Origin: Sphaerochaeta globosa str. Buddy
GTDB taxonomy: Bacteria > Spirochaetota > Spirochaetia > Sphaerochaetales > Sphaerochaetaceae
NCBI RefSeq assembly: GCF_000190435.1
Contig: NC_015152.1
Span: 1,928,458 to 1,992,457, forward strand
Length of the DNA: 64,000 nt
Direction: 5' to 3'
A model generated the notes under the pieces. That model was not told the DNA's origin. It searched no databases and worked only from the letters and a program-made list of their open reading frames with translations. Below, in pieces: positions 44,266 through 53,036 of this stretch. How positions within the stretch are numbered: the first letter of the stretch is position 1; each line of letters begins with the position of its first letter. A program made the translations under genes and the position numbers.

Positions 44266-45017
44266 AAGCGCTCGAACTCAGGCAAATAAGCTATACCTAC
44301 CCGGGGGGGACGAAAGCTCTTGATGAGATTTCATTCAGTGTCGAGGAGGGACAGTCGGTCGCAATTCTCGGCTCAAATGGGGCTGGGAAGTCGACGCTGC
44401 TTGACATACTGCTGGGTTGGAATAAAGTCGGCGATGTTTCCCTGTTTGGTAAGGATCTCTCCTCATACGGGCGCAAGGAACTGGGCAGAACGCTTGCCTT
44501 GGTTCCTCAGAGCGAGCACTATAACTTTTCCTTTACGCTGCTTGAGTATACACTCTTCGGCCGAAGTCCCTACCTTTCACAAATGGGAATCCCGACCCAG
44601 GAGGATGCAGAAATTGCCTCCCAAGCACTCAAGGAAGTAGGACTCGCAGCCTATGAGGACCGTCCTATCACCAGTCTCTCCGGGGGTGAACACCAACTGC
44701 TGCTGCTAGCCAGGGCAATCGCCCAGCAAAGCAAAGTTCTTTTGCTGGATGAACCGACCAGTGCTCTCGATCCTGCCAACCGCATGCGGGTCATCAATAT
44801 TCTCAAGAGCCTCTCAGAGCAAGGGAAAACGTTGCTTTTCACCACCCATGATGCAAATCTTGCCTATGAGCTGGCCACCCATGTGGCCATGCTCAAGAAA
44901 GGGAAAATGCTTTGCTATGGCACCAAGGAAGAGACGGTGACATCGCAGATGCTTACAACCCTCTACGAAACACCGATGCATGTTGGCATGGTAGAGGGAA
45001 AGACTCTTATTTATTGA
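44262..45017 (+). CDS. ABC transporter ATP-binding protein (iron-chelate type)
   Basis: The ATPase of the importer has 251 residues. Walker A is GSNGAGKST (37-45), the signature is SLSGGEHQ (138-145), Walker B is VLLLDEP (159-165), and the H-loop histidine is in TTHDAN. It overlaps the permease by 4 bp and the convergent ade gene by 11 bp. Confidence 0.95.
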   Translation: MKALELRQISYTYPGGTKALDEISFSVEEGQSVAILGSNGAGKSTLLDILLGWNKVGDVSLFGKDLSSYGRKELGRTLALVPQSEHYNFSFTLLEYTLFGRSPYLSQMGIPTQEDAEIASQALKEVGLAAYEDRPITSLSGGEHQLLLLARAIAQQSKVLLLDEPTSALDPANRMRVINILKSLSEQGKTLLFTTHDANLAYELATHVAMLKKGKMLCYGTKEETVTSQMLTTLYETPMHVGMVEGKTLIY

Positions 45018-46752
45018 GCTCCAGCGGCACAAAATGGAACGAACGGACATCAAAGAGGCCCATGTCGGTGAGCTTGTACACAGGAATGACAGGCAGGGAC
45101 ATGAAGCAGAGGGTCATAAAGGGATCCACTTCTTTTCTGACCTGAAGCTGGCTTATAGCAATTCGGTGAAGATTCTGTAGGTTACGGGCAATGGTCGGTC
45201 CATCCTCGATACTCATCAGGCCGGCTACCGGGTGGGCAAAGAAGGCAAGAATTTTTCCCTGCTTTACAATAACCATGCCTCCCCCACTTGCAATCAAATG
45301 AGATACACATACATGCATATCATCGTCGTTGTCACCTGCTACGATAATGTTGTGCGAGTCATGGGCCACCGAGGTTGCCATCGCTCCACCTTTCAGACCG
45401 TAGCCCCCAAGAAGGGCAACTGCTACATTGCCGGTCCCTTTATGCCGTTCGATGACGGCAAGCTTGACTATGTCTTGGTCAGGATTGTGCACCCACAGGC
45501 CATCCTTGACAGTAACAACCCCCTCACCGGCTTCAGTGACCACCCCGCCGGCAACGATATCAATAACCCGAACATGGTTGTCGGACAGCGGCAGTCTTAA
45601 TCGGTCTTTGCTGAAATTCTGAACGTCCATACGTCCAAGCACGCGCCGATCCAAACTGTTTTCGTCGAGGTTGAGCATCCGCCCATCTTCGGCAACCAAT
45701 TTTCCACCGATATACACCTGATGCATGGAAAATTCCTTGAGGTCGTTGCATAGACAGAAATCGGCTCGCAACCCGGGTGCGATGGCACCACGGTCGACCA
45801 GGTGATAACAATCGCAACTGTTGATTGTTGCCATGCACAGCGCTTCAATCGCATCCAATCCGGCACCTACGGCAAGCCTAACATTGTTGTTGATGTGGCC
45901 ATCACTGAGAATGCTTATAGGCTGACGGTCATCGGTACAGAATAGGCAGCGTCGGCTATTGCGTTCATGCACCCCGCCAAGGAGGTTGAGCACGTTGTTG
46001 CAGGCCGAGCCTTCACGCAGCATGACATACATACCACGCCTGATGCGTTCTTTCAGTTCTAGTTCGGTCTCACATTCGTGATCGGTGTGAATCCCAGCTG
46101 CTGCATAAGCATCGAGGTCAGATCCTACGAGAGCCGGGCTATGTCCGTCAACAATTTTCCTAGCTTTCTTAGCTTCCCAGATTTTGTCCAATACCAACGA
46201 CGAGCCGGCAATGACACCAGGGTAGTCCATCATCTCCCCAAGGCCGAGAACCCGTTCATGCTGCAAGGGTTTGACCAAATCGGGAGCATGCATGACCGCT
46301 CCACTATGTTCAAACGTGGTTGCAGGAACACAGGAAGGGACGACAAAGAAAGCTTGCAGAGCATTTTTTTCTGAGGCATCGAGCATGTAGGAGAGTCCGT
46401 CAAGTCCGCAGACATTGCAAATCTCATGCGGGTCGGCAACGACAGTGGTCGTTCCGCAGGGAACGACGAGGTTGCTGAACTGCGCCGGCGTGGCATGACT
46501 GGACTCTATATGGACATGGCTGTCGATGAGACCAGGTATCAGATAGCGCCTTGCTGCATCCACAATTGTTTCAGCAATACCATGTCCAGGTTCTGCAAAG
46601 CCTGTGAAATATCCGTTCTGTATCAGGACATCGGCTTCAAACCACTCTTTATTATATACATCCAAAACGCGGGCATTGGTAATGCAGAGTTGGGCTTCTT
46701 TTCGTAGTGAGGCAGTCGCGATTACCTCTTTAAGTGTATCAAGGGAATCCAT
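45007..46752 (-). CDS. ade: Adenine deaminase
   Basis: Converts adenine to hypoxanthine and ammonia, feeding purine salvage or the catabolic cluster downstream. The 581-residue length is normal for the bacterial Ade family. Metal ligands start with His79-His81 in LIDSHVHIESS, followed by VADPHEICNV and CTDDRQPIS. The C-terminal domain contains GGMVIVKQGKI. AAGGAGG precedes the ATG. It is divergent from an NCS2 purine permease. Confidence 0.95.
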   Translation of the reverse strand: MDSLDTLKEVIATASLRKEAQLCITNARVLDVYNKEWFEADVLIQNGYFTGFAEPGHGIAETIVDAARRYLIPGLIDSHVHIESSHATPAQFSNLVVPCGTTTVVADPHEICNVCGLDGLSYMLDASEKNALQAFFVVPSCVPATTFEHSGAVMHAPDLVKPLQHERVLGLGEMMDYPGVIAGSSLVLDKIWEAKKARKIVDGHSPALVGSDLDAYAAAGIHTDHECETELELKERIRRGMYVMLREGSACNNVLNLLGGVHERNSRRCLFCTDDRQPISILSDGHINNNVRLAVGAGLDAIEALCMATINSCDCYHLVDRGAIAPGLRADFCLCNDLKEFSMHQVYIGGKLVAEDGRMLNLDENSLDRRVLGRMDVQNFSKDRLRLPLSDNHVRVIDIVAGGVVTEAGEGVVTVKDGLWVHNPDQDIVKLAVIERHKGTGNVAVALLGGYGLKGGAMATSVAHDSHNIIVAGDNDDDMHVCVSHLIASGGGMVIVKQGKILAFFAHPVAGLMSIEDGPTIARNLQNLHRIAISQLQVRKEVDPFMTLCFMSLPVIPVYKLTDMGLFDVRSFHFVPLELNK

Positions 46753-47043
46753 GAGCCCTCCTTTTTAGCAACATATTGCAACATATTTTTCTTAGTTTAC
46801 CACCTTAACGAGATTCTTCAAGGGAAAAATGAACCATTAATTCACGCTCTTTTTAAGAATTTGTCTCGATAGTAATCCTCTGGTTTTTTAAGTATATAGC
46901 AAAATAATGAGAATTAATTTATCCACATTGAGGAAAATGTACCAAGAAATTTGGTTAAATAACAAATCCAACGATTTTTCTGTACGAGATGCATCATTTG
47001 CGGTAGAATATCGATATTCAAAACATCTGCAAGGAGTGCATAG
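46753..47043. promoter_or_regulatory. Divergent ade/NCS2 permease control region
   Basis: The 291-bp spacer holds a minus-strand promoter for ade, TTGAAG (46816-46821), 16 bp, TAAACT (46794-46799), and a plus-strand -10 candidate TAGAAT near 47006. I looked for a purine riboswitch and do not see its conserved loops. Confidence 0.55.
46768..46787. repeat. Tandem 10-bp repeat GCAACATATT x2, candidate operator
   Basis: Two perfect, adjacent 10-bp copies lie just downstream of the ade -10 box, within the presumed leader. A closely related pair (53012-53027) precedes ygeW. One-turn spacing of the repeats fits binding of a dimer on one DNA face. Confidence 0.55.
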
Positions 47044-48330
47044 ATGGAAAAGTTTTTCAAGCTCAAGGAACGAAAAACGACCGTCAAGACTGAAGTTATG
47101 GCAGGTATTACCACCTTCCTCACCATGGCTTACATTCTTGCCGTCAACCCTGGTATCCTTTCCGACGCCGGAATGGATTTCTCAAAGGTATTTGCAGCAA
47201 CCGCCATTGCATCTGCAATTGCCACTCTGATGATGGCCCTGTTGGCCAACCTGCCGTTCGCCCTCGCCCCCGGCATGGGTCTGAACGCTTTCCTTGCCTA
47301 TACCGTTGTGTTGGGCATGGGATATACTTGGCAGTTTGCTCTTACCGCAGTATTCGTAGAAGGTATCATCTTCTTGATTCTCACTGCTGTAAACATCCGC
47401 GAAGCAATCGTCAACAGCATCCCGGCAAACCTCAAGCGAGCAATCGGTGTTGGTATCGGCCTGTTCATCGCCTTCATCGGCATGCAGAATGCAGGTATCA
47501 TCGTTGACGGCGCCACACTGGTCAGCCTCAATGCCGATTGGTTCAAGGGAGCTCCCGGTCTTGCCATGATTGGCCTTCTGATCACCGGCGTTCTGCTTGC
47601 CTACAAAGTCAACGGCGCACTCTTGATCGGTATCGCCATCACCACCATTATTGGCATTCCTTTTGGAATCACCAAGTACGCCGGTGGTTCGTATATTCCT
47701 CCCACACCCTACTTCTTCCCCTTTGAATTTGCCAACATCATGAGCATTGACTTCATCGTCATCATGTTCACCTTCCTCTTTGTTGACATGTTCGACACCG
47801 TTGGGACTCTCATCGGCTGTGCAACAAAGGCGGACATGATCCAGAAAGACGGCTCGATCCCCAACTGCAAAGAAGCCCTGTTCGCTGACGCAGTCGGAAC
47901 CACCGTTGGAGCAATCCTTGGTACCTCCACCGTTACTACCTTCGTCGAATCCTCCGCTGGTGTCGTCGAAGGTGGCCGCACCGGTCTTACCGCTCTTGTT
48001 GTAGCAATTCTGTTCGCACTCTCACTGTTCCTCGAACCGTTGTTCGGCTCGATCCCCAGTGCTGCTACCGCCCCTGCCCTGATCATCGTCGGTGTTATGA
48101 TGATGAGCCCGGTCAAGGAAATTGAATGGAACGAAATGACCGAAGCAATTCCGGCCTTCCTTACCATCATTTTCATGATCGTTGCATACAGCATCGCCGA
48201 TGGTATCATGTTCGGTATTGTCTCATTCGTGTTGCTCAAGCTGTTGACCAAGAAGAACAATGAAATCCCGAAGATGACTTGGGTTGTATTTGGTTTGTTC
48301 GTTCTCAAGATTATTCTCGGCGCTCTCTAA
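47044..48330 (+). CDS. NCS2-family purine permease (AzgA/PbuG type)
   Basis: A 428-residue inner-membrane protein with 12-14 hydrophobic segments. Family marks are TEVMAGITTFLTMAYIL at the N-terminus, NLPFALAPGMGLNAF, and TSTVTTFVESSAGV with the neighbouring GGRTGL. AzgA/PbuG proteins import adenine, guanine or hypoxanthine by proton symport. Pairing with adenine deaminase suggests adenine or hypoxanthine. AAGGAG lies 8 nt before the ATG. Two hairpin terminators follow. Confidence 0.93.
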   Translation: MEKFFKLKERKTTVKTEVMAGITTFLTMAYILAVNPGILSDAGMDFSKVFAATAIASAIATLMMALLANLPFALAPGMGLNAFLAYTVVLGMGYTWQFALTAVFVEGIIFLILTAVNIREAIVNSIPANLKRAIGVGIGLFIAFIGMQNAGIIVDGATLVSLNADWFKGAPGLAMIGLLITGVLLAYKVNGALLIGIAITTIIGIPFGITKYAGGSYIPPTPYFFPFEFANIMSIDFIVIMFTFLFVDMFDTVGTLIGCATKADMIQKDGSIPNCKEALFADAVGTTVGAILGTSTVTTFVESSAGVVEGGRTGLTALVVAILFALSLFLEPLFGSIPSAATAPALIIVGVMMMSPVKEIEWNEMTEAIPAFLTIIFMIVAYSIADGIMFGIVSFVLLKLLTKKNNEIPKMTWVVFGLFVLKIILGAL

Positions 48331-48350
48331 GAGCTTCTGCTCTGTTTTTA
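48330..48350 (+). terminator. First terminator after the purine permease gene
   Basis: AGAGC/GCTCT stem with a TTCT loop followed by GTTTTTA, starting at the last base of the stop codon. Confidence 0.6.
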
Positions 48351-48351
48351 C

Positions 48352-48385
48352 TGGACCTCCTTCCAAGGAGGTCCATACTTTTGCC
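48352..48385 (+). terminator. Second terminator after the purine permease gene
   Basis: A perfect 11-bp stem, TGGACCTCCTT/AAGGAGGTCCA with a 2-nt core loop, followed by TACTTTTG. The tandem arrangement should give very tight termination before the epimerase gene. Confidence 0.75.
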
Positions 48386-48437
48386 TCTACCCTTCTCGAA
48401 ATTTCTACGTTACAATACCAAGGCCAAGGAGCAATGC

Positions 48438-49442
48438 ATGCGTACCAACTTAGTCCCCCTCGATACAAAGAAGACGTACCTAGTAACCGGTGCTGCCGGT
48501 TTTATCGGGTTTCATTTGACCCAGAGGCTGTTAAGCCAGGGGTGTAGCGTCATCGGGTTTGACAATCTGAACGACTATTACGAGGTGAGCCTTAAGGAAG
48601 AACGGCTGCGATTGCTCGCCTGTGACAACTTCTACTTCTATAAGGCTGACCTTGCCGACAAGAAAGCACTGGATGACATCTTTGAGCAGCACGCCATCGA
48701 CTATGTCATCAACCTTGCCGCCCAGGCGGGAGTACGGTACAGCATCGATAATCCCTATGCATACCTGCAGTCGAACCTGGTTGGTTTTCTCAATATTCTG
48801 GAAGCTTGCCGGCACCATACGGTCAAGCATCTGGTCTATGCTTCTTCCTCTTCCGTCTATGGGCTGAACAGTAAAATCCCCTACTCCACCACTGACCAGG
48901 TCGACCATCCGGTAAGTCTGTATGCAGCAACGAAGAAATCGAATGAGCTGATGGCCCATGCCTATACCCACCTCTACCAGATTCCTTCAACCGGACTGCG
49001 CTTTTTTACCGTCTACGGTCCCTATGGCAGACCCGACATGGCCTACTTCTCCTTTGCCAAGCGCATTATGGAGGGCAAGGGCATCAAGGTGTACAACAAC
49101 GGTGACATGTGGCGTGATTTTACCTATGTAGACGATATCATTGCCGCCATTGAACGAATCATTCCCAACCCACCCGAACCAAATGAAGCCAAGGATCGAT
49201 ACAAAATCTACAACATCGGCAACAACAAGCCGGTCAGGCTGAGCAGGTTCGTAGAAATCCTTGAAACCTGTTTAGGTAGGGAAGCAACAAAGGAATACCT
49301 GCCCATGCAAAGCGGCGATGTATACCAAACGTATGCCGATGTAACTGACTTGATGAAGGACTTTGACTTCAAGCCCGACACCCCGCTGGAAAATGGTCTG
49401 GCTTCTTTCGTCAGCTGGTTCAAGAGCTACTACCAGCTCTGA
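48438..49442 (+). CDS. NAD-dependent epimerase (UDP-glucuronate 4-epimerase type)
   Basis: An extended short-chain dehydrogenase of 334 residues from MRTNLVPLDT, with AAGGAG upstream. The cofactor loop TGAAGFIG is at about 17-24, DNLNDYYEVSLKEERL at 42-57 is characteristic of UDP-glucuronate 4-epimerases, and the catalytic Tyr162 and Lys166 are in YAATKKSNE. It supplies nucleotide sugars for surface polysaccharide. It overlaps the convergent outer-membrane protein gene by 13 bp. Confidence 0.88.
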   Translation: MRTNLVPLDTKKTYLVTGAAGFIGFHLTQRLLSQGCSVIGFDNLNDYYEVSLKEERLRLLACDNFYFYKADLADKKALDDIFEQHAIDYVINLAAQAGVRYSIDNPYAYLQSNLVGFLNILEACRHHTVKHLVYASSSSVYGLNSKIPYSTTDQVDHPVSLYAATKKSNELMAHAYTHLYQIPSTGLRFFTVYGPYGRPDMAYFSFAKRIMEGKGIKVYNNGDMWRDFTYVDDIIAAIERIIPNPPEPNEAKDRYKIYNIGNNKPVRLSRFVEILETCLGREATKEYLPMQSGDVYQTYADVTDLMKDFDFKPDTPLENGLASFVSWFKSYYQL

Positions 49443-50023
49443 TAGCCCAGCCCGACCGAAACAGCGAAGGCTGAACCAGAATAATGCGGCCGATATACAG
49501 CATAGGTCGGTGGTGCATCATAAATCACCCGTCCCCATAAGGGGCGCAAGTACTCCAAGCCTAGGGAGAACTGCAGGCCTTCATAGGAAGTCTGGATAAA
49601 ACGCAGGCCGATACGAAGATGGTCAACCCTGCTCTCATAATTTAGGTACTCCAGGTAGGAAGCGTCATACCCGACACTCACCTCTGCCTCGGTGCCGTCC
49701 CCGAAAGGAACCAGAATTGCATTGCCTACTCCGTAGAACCAGCCCAGAGGAACGGAAGAAACATCTTTTTCCACTCCATCAGAGACCAAAGAAAGAGCTT
49801 TGGTAAAACCGCCGAAGAAGGTGAAAGCATATACATCATCTACGGTACTCTTGCTGGTAAACAAAATCTCTGCCTCTTTGCCCTCATAGTCTGAACGCGA
49901 CATACCAATGAGGGTTGTCCCGCTCTTGTTTCGATAGAGCGCCTCCATACTGAGGCCGCTTCCTGCCCAAGCCGAGACAAGGACTATACTGAGATACAGA
50001 AGGATCAGTACAATTCTCTTCAT
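49430..50023 (-). CDS. Small exported, probably outer-membrane, protein
   Basis: The protein has 197 residues: signal peptide at 1-20 (cut near AWA-GSG), then alternating strands rich in Gly, Tyr and Phe. It ends in YQSW; a terminal aromatic residue is the usual mark of barrel proteins recognised by BamA. No homologue is recognised by eye. Similar small proteins occur at 21950 and 25591 in this window. It is transcribed alone and divergently from the BaiN-type gene. Confidence 0.65.
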   Translation of the reverse strand: MKRIVLILLYLSIVLVSAWAGSGLSMEALYRNKSGTTLIGMSRSDYEGKEAEILFTSKSTVDDVYAFTFFGGFTKALSLVSDGVEKDVSSVPLGWFYGVGNAILVPFGDGTEAEVSVGYDASYLEYLNYESRVDHLRIGLRFIQTSYEGLQFSLGLEYLRPLWGRVIYDAPPTYAVYRPHYSGSAFAVSVGLGYQSW

Positions 50024-50079
50024 AATTAGCTATATACTACGAGAGGGAGTAGGACACAAGAGTCTGACTCTGCTAGACT

Positions 50080-51294
50080 ATGCATATGTACGATGTAATC
50101 ATCATTGGAGGCGGTGCTGCCGGCCTTTTTGCCAGTGCAAACCTCACAACAACCAATGCGCTTTTGCTCGACCACGCTCAAGAAGTGGGTAAAAAATTGC
50201 TGATCACCGGAGGGGGGATGTGCAATCTTACCAATACGCTCCCTGCTGAGGCATTTCTCTCACATTTCGGAAACAAGCAACAACGCAATTTCCTGTTGCC
50301 GGCATTACAGAACCTCCCCACGGATTCTGTATACGAATGGTTTGAACAACGTGGGCTTCGCTTGCTCGTCCGTGAGGACGGTAAAGTGTTTCCCCAGAGT
50401 CTTGATGCCCACGATGTGCGCGATTTTTTGGTCAGGCATTCCAAGGCACCTATCGTCACAGGAGTTCAGATTGCAGCCATCACCAAGCAGGACGCGGGCT
50501 TTCTGATCGAAACAACAAGCGCTACCTATGAAACAAAGAATATTATTTTGGCCACCGGGGGCATGAGTTATCCAAGAACCGGTAGTGATGGCAGTGGCTA
50601 TGAACTGGCAAAAGCCTTGGGGCACAGCATCGTACCACCAAAGCCGGCTCTGGTCGCCGTCAGCATTGAAACCTACCCCTTCAAGCACCTGGCAGGAAAC
50701 TCGGTACGTAATGCCTGGGTTTCTTTCTACCACAACACTGAGAGCACAGCCTATGACCAGAGGCAAAAAGACGTCCTGTTCACCCACGACGGGCTTTCAG
50801 GACCGGCAATTCTCTGCGCCTCGCGTTTGATTGCCAAGCAGGATCGTATCAAGCTTTCCCTGATCACGGCAGAGAATCACAGCGAGGCCGAACAAGCAGT
50901 CCTCAGGGCGTTGAATGCGCCCAAAAAACTTATAGCCAATGCACTGAAGGAAACAGGAATGGTTTCAAGCCTTGCACAAACATTGGTCGAAATGGCAGGC
51001 ATTGATAAGGAAACCACTACCGCGACACTTGATAAGACAAGGCGAAAAGCACTGGTTCAATTGGCATCCGCCATGGAAATGACGGTATCCAGTACAAAGG
51101 GTTTCCAGTCAGCCATGGTCACCTCGGGAGGCGTGGACCTTGCACAAGTCAATCGAAAGACCATGGAGTCGAATCTCACAGAAGGTCTCTTCTTCTGTGG
51201 CGAAGTACTCGATTACGATGGAGAAAGCGGGGGCTTCAATATTCAGGCAGCTTTTTCTACTGCCTATCTTGCTGTCAAGCATCTACACAATTAG
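50080..51294 (+). CDS. BaiN/HI0933-family flavoprotein
   Basis: An NAD(P)/FAD-dependent oxidoreductase of 404 residues. The FAD loop is VIIIGGGAAGLFASA (residues 6-20), followed by GKKLLITGGGMCNLTN, a strict signature of this family. TSGGVDLAQVN and LFFCGEVLDYDGESGGFN are in the C-terminal part. The physiological substrate is unknown for most members. The first ATG and a second two codons later are both possible. It precedes the VOC gene by 9 bp. Confidence 0.9.
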   Translation: MHMYDVIIIGGGAAGLFASANLTTTNALLLDHAQEVGKKLLITGGGMCNLTNTLPAEAFLSHFGNKQQRNFLLPALQNLPTDSVYEWFEQRGLRLLVREDGKVFPQSLDAHDVRDFLVRHSKAPIVTGVQIAAITKQDAGFLIETTSATYETKNIILATGGMSYPRTGSDGSGYELAKALGHSIVPPKPALVAVSIETYPFKHLAGNSVRNAWVSFYHNTESTAYDQRQKDVLFTHDGLSGPAILCASRLIAKQDRIKLSLITAENHSEAEQAVLRALNAPKKLIANALKETGMVSSLAQTLVEMAGIDKETTTATLDKTRRKALVQLASAMEMTVSSTKGFQSAMVTSGGVDLAQVNRKTMESNLTEGLFFCGEVLDYDGESGGFNIQAAFSTAYLAVKHLHN

Positions 51295-51303
51295 GAGGAA
51301 GCT

Positions 51304-51666
51304 ATGCATTTTGTATGGGCAACAGTGACAGTGGCCGACATGGAAGAAAGTTTGGAATTCTATCAGAAGGTCGTGGGACTTCCCCTTGTAAGGCGGGTCA
51401 AGAGCAATGAGTTCACCGAACTGGCCTTTCTGGGTACATCCGAGACCCAGATTGAGTTGGTTCACCGCTCGAATGCAGAACCGCAGCCTATGGGCAAAGG
51501 CATCAGCCTTGGGTTTGCCGTCGAGGATCTTGAGGTGATGATACAGACCGTCAAGGACTTGGGTTTGGAACTCTATGAGGGACCGATCGCTCCCAATCCA
51601 CACGTTCGCTTCTTCTATGTCCTTGATCCCAATGGCTTGAAAATTCAATTCGTCGAGAGGCGCTAA
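51304..51666 (+). CDS. VOC (glyoxalase/bleomycin-resistance) family protein
   Basis: A 120-residue protein with two beta-alpha-beta-beta-beta modules. Likely metal ligands are His2 (MHFVWATVTV), Glu51 (QIELVHR) and a late Glu in LKIQFVERR. This resembles lactoylglutathione lyase-like proteins, but the substrate is not set by sequence. AGGAGG lies just before the ATG. A strong hairpin follows. Confidence 0.85.
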   Translation: MHFVWATVTVADMEESLEFYQKVVGLPLVRRVKSNEFTELAFLGTSETQIELVHRSNAEPQPMGKGISLGFAVEDLEVMIQTVKDLGLELYEGPIAPNPHVRFFYVLDPNGLKIQFVERR

Positions 51667-51670
51667 CTAT

Positions 51671-51702
51671 ACTGCGAGCCGGGATTTCTCCCGGCTCGTA
51701 GT
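51671..51702. terminator. Strong bidirectional hairpin between VOC gene and ygeW
   Basis: CGAGCCGGGA/TCCCGGCTCG with a TTTC loop, extended by ACT/AGT across one mismatch. No T tract follows, but it separates the convergent genes and probably ends both transcripts. Confidence 0.6.
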
Positions 51703-51726
51703 GTGTAAACGCTTAAAAGTACTAGC

Positions 51727-52926
51727 TTATTTGATTCTCTTGGCTGCAGAATCGAGCAGCTCGTCAAGTTTTGCAGAGGGGTTCTGGAACTTGGAGAGGA
51801 AAATCATGGAAGCAATGATGTACGGCTTGAAACTGGCTTCCTTGTAGAGGGGAACCAGATAGCGGTCGAACACAGAGGCCTCAACTTCGCCTTCCTTGCA
51901 GGAGACGCCGCTGATGTCGGCAGGAAGACAATGCATGTACAAAGCCTTGCCGTCCTTGGTGGTCTTCATCAAATCCTCGGTGCAGGTCCAATCCTTGAAC
52001 TTGGCGTTGTTGGCAAGACAGCTCTTCTCAAGAGCCTTCAGAGCATCCTGGTCGCCATGCTCGACAATCTTGGTCCTCTCTTCCATAACGGCAAAGGGAG
52101 CCCAGCTCTTCGGGTAGACAATATCTGCATCCTTGAATGCCTCAGCCATGGAACCGACTCGCTTGTAGGAACCACCGCTCTTCTTTGCATTCTCTTTGGC
52201 AACTTCCTCAACATCAGCCATTACATTGTACCCTTCGGGGTGGGCAAGTACGACATCCATCCCAAAACGGGTGAACAATCCAATGATTCCCTGGGGAACG
52301 GAAAGCGGCTTACCGTAGGAGGGGCTGTATGCCCAAGTCATGGCAATCTTCTTGCCCTTCAGATTCTCGACTCCACCGAAATGATTGATGACATGCAGCA
52401 TGTCAGCCATACTCTGGGTCGGATGATCGATATCGCATTGGAGGTTCACAAGGGTGGGTCTCTGCTCAAGAACGCCATCGTCGTAGCCATCCTGGACAGC
52501 CTCGGCAACCGTCTTCATGTAGGTGTGGCCCTTGCCAATGTACATGTCGTCGCGGATACCAATGACGTCGGCCATGAAGCTGACCATGTTGGCCGTCTCG
52601 CGGATGGTCTCACCATGGGCGATCTGGCTGGTCTTTTCGTCCAGGTCCTGTACTTCAAGACCCAGCAGGTTGCATGCGCTGGCAAAACTGAAACGTGTTC
52701 GGGTGGAGTTATCGCGGAATATTGAGATTCCAAGGCCACTATCAAACACTTTGGTGGAAATATTGTTCTCGCGCATGGCACGCAGAACTTCCGCTACCTG
52801 GAACACAGCTGCAATTTCGTCATCAGACTCCTTCCAGGTATGAAAAAAGTCATTGAGATACATGTTGTCGGTTTTGAGGGTCTTAAGCTCCTCAATCATC
52901 TGCTTAATAGTGGCTTTGTCCTTCAT
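51727..52926 (-). CDS. ygeW: YgeW-type carbamoyltransferase (knotted ATCase/OTCase family)
   Basis: A 399-residue cytoplasmic carbamoyltransferase. The carbamoyl-phosphate motif STRTR is at 74-78 (FRDNSTRTRFSF), and YMHCLPADISG and CKEGEVE are in the C-terminal part. YgeW belongs to a purine-breakdown gene set and likely cleaves a ureido intermediate to yield carbamoyl phosphate for ATP synthesis. The preferred start is MKDKATIK with GGAGG upstream. It has its own promoter, with direct repeats in front, after xdhD. It is the last gene of the cluster in this direction. Confidence 0.88.
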   Translation of the reverse strand: MKDKATIKQMIEELKTLKTDNMYLNDFFHTWKESDDEIAAVFQVAEVLRAMRENNISTKVFDSGLGISIFRDNSTRTRFSFASACNLLGLEVQDLDEKTSQIAHGETIRETANMVSFMADVIGIRDDMYIGKGHTYMKTVAEAVQDGYDDGVLEQRPTLVNLQCDIDHPTQSMADMLHVINHFGGVENLKGKKIAMTWAYSPSYGKPLSVPQGIIGLFTRFGMDVVLAHPEGYNVMADVEEVAKENAKKSGGSYKRVGSMAEAFKDADIVYPKSWAPFAVMEERTKIVEHGDQDALKALEKSCLANNAKFKDWTCTEDLMKTTKDGKALYMHCLPADISGVSCKEGEVEASVFDRYLVPLYKEASFKPYIIASMIFLSKFQNPSAKLDELLDSAAKRIK

Positions 52927-52975
52927 GTTGTGGAACCTCCATTGGTTTTGTTCATAGAAAAATCCAGACAATGGC

Positions 52976-53004
52976 ACTATACCATGACGGTGTGCCGTTG
53001 TCTA
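52976..53004 (-). promoter_or_regulatory. ygeW promoter
   Basis: Minus strand TAGACA (52999-53004), 17 bp, TATAGT (52976-52981): five of six matches in each hexamer. The leader is about 42 nt. Confidence 0.75.
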
Positions 53005-53011
53005 GATTTAA

Positions 53012-53027
53012 TGTTGCAGTTTGTTGC
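53012..53027. repeat. Direct repeat GCAACA-10 bp-GCAACA upstream of the ygeW -35
   Basis: On the minus strand GCAACAAACTGCAACA, 7 bp upstream of the -35, an activator-like position. It matches the tandem repeat in the ade leader in 15 of 17 positions when one base is added on the AT side. It also lies only 9 bp after the xdhD stop codon. Confidence 0.55.
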
Positions 53028-53036
53028 AAGAATCCC

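Noticed and set aside
46753-47043. Purine riboswitch upstream of ade or the NCS2 permease gene
   Set aside because: The conserved loop and junction bases of the guanine/adenine class are not seen on either strand.
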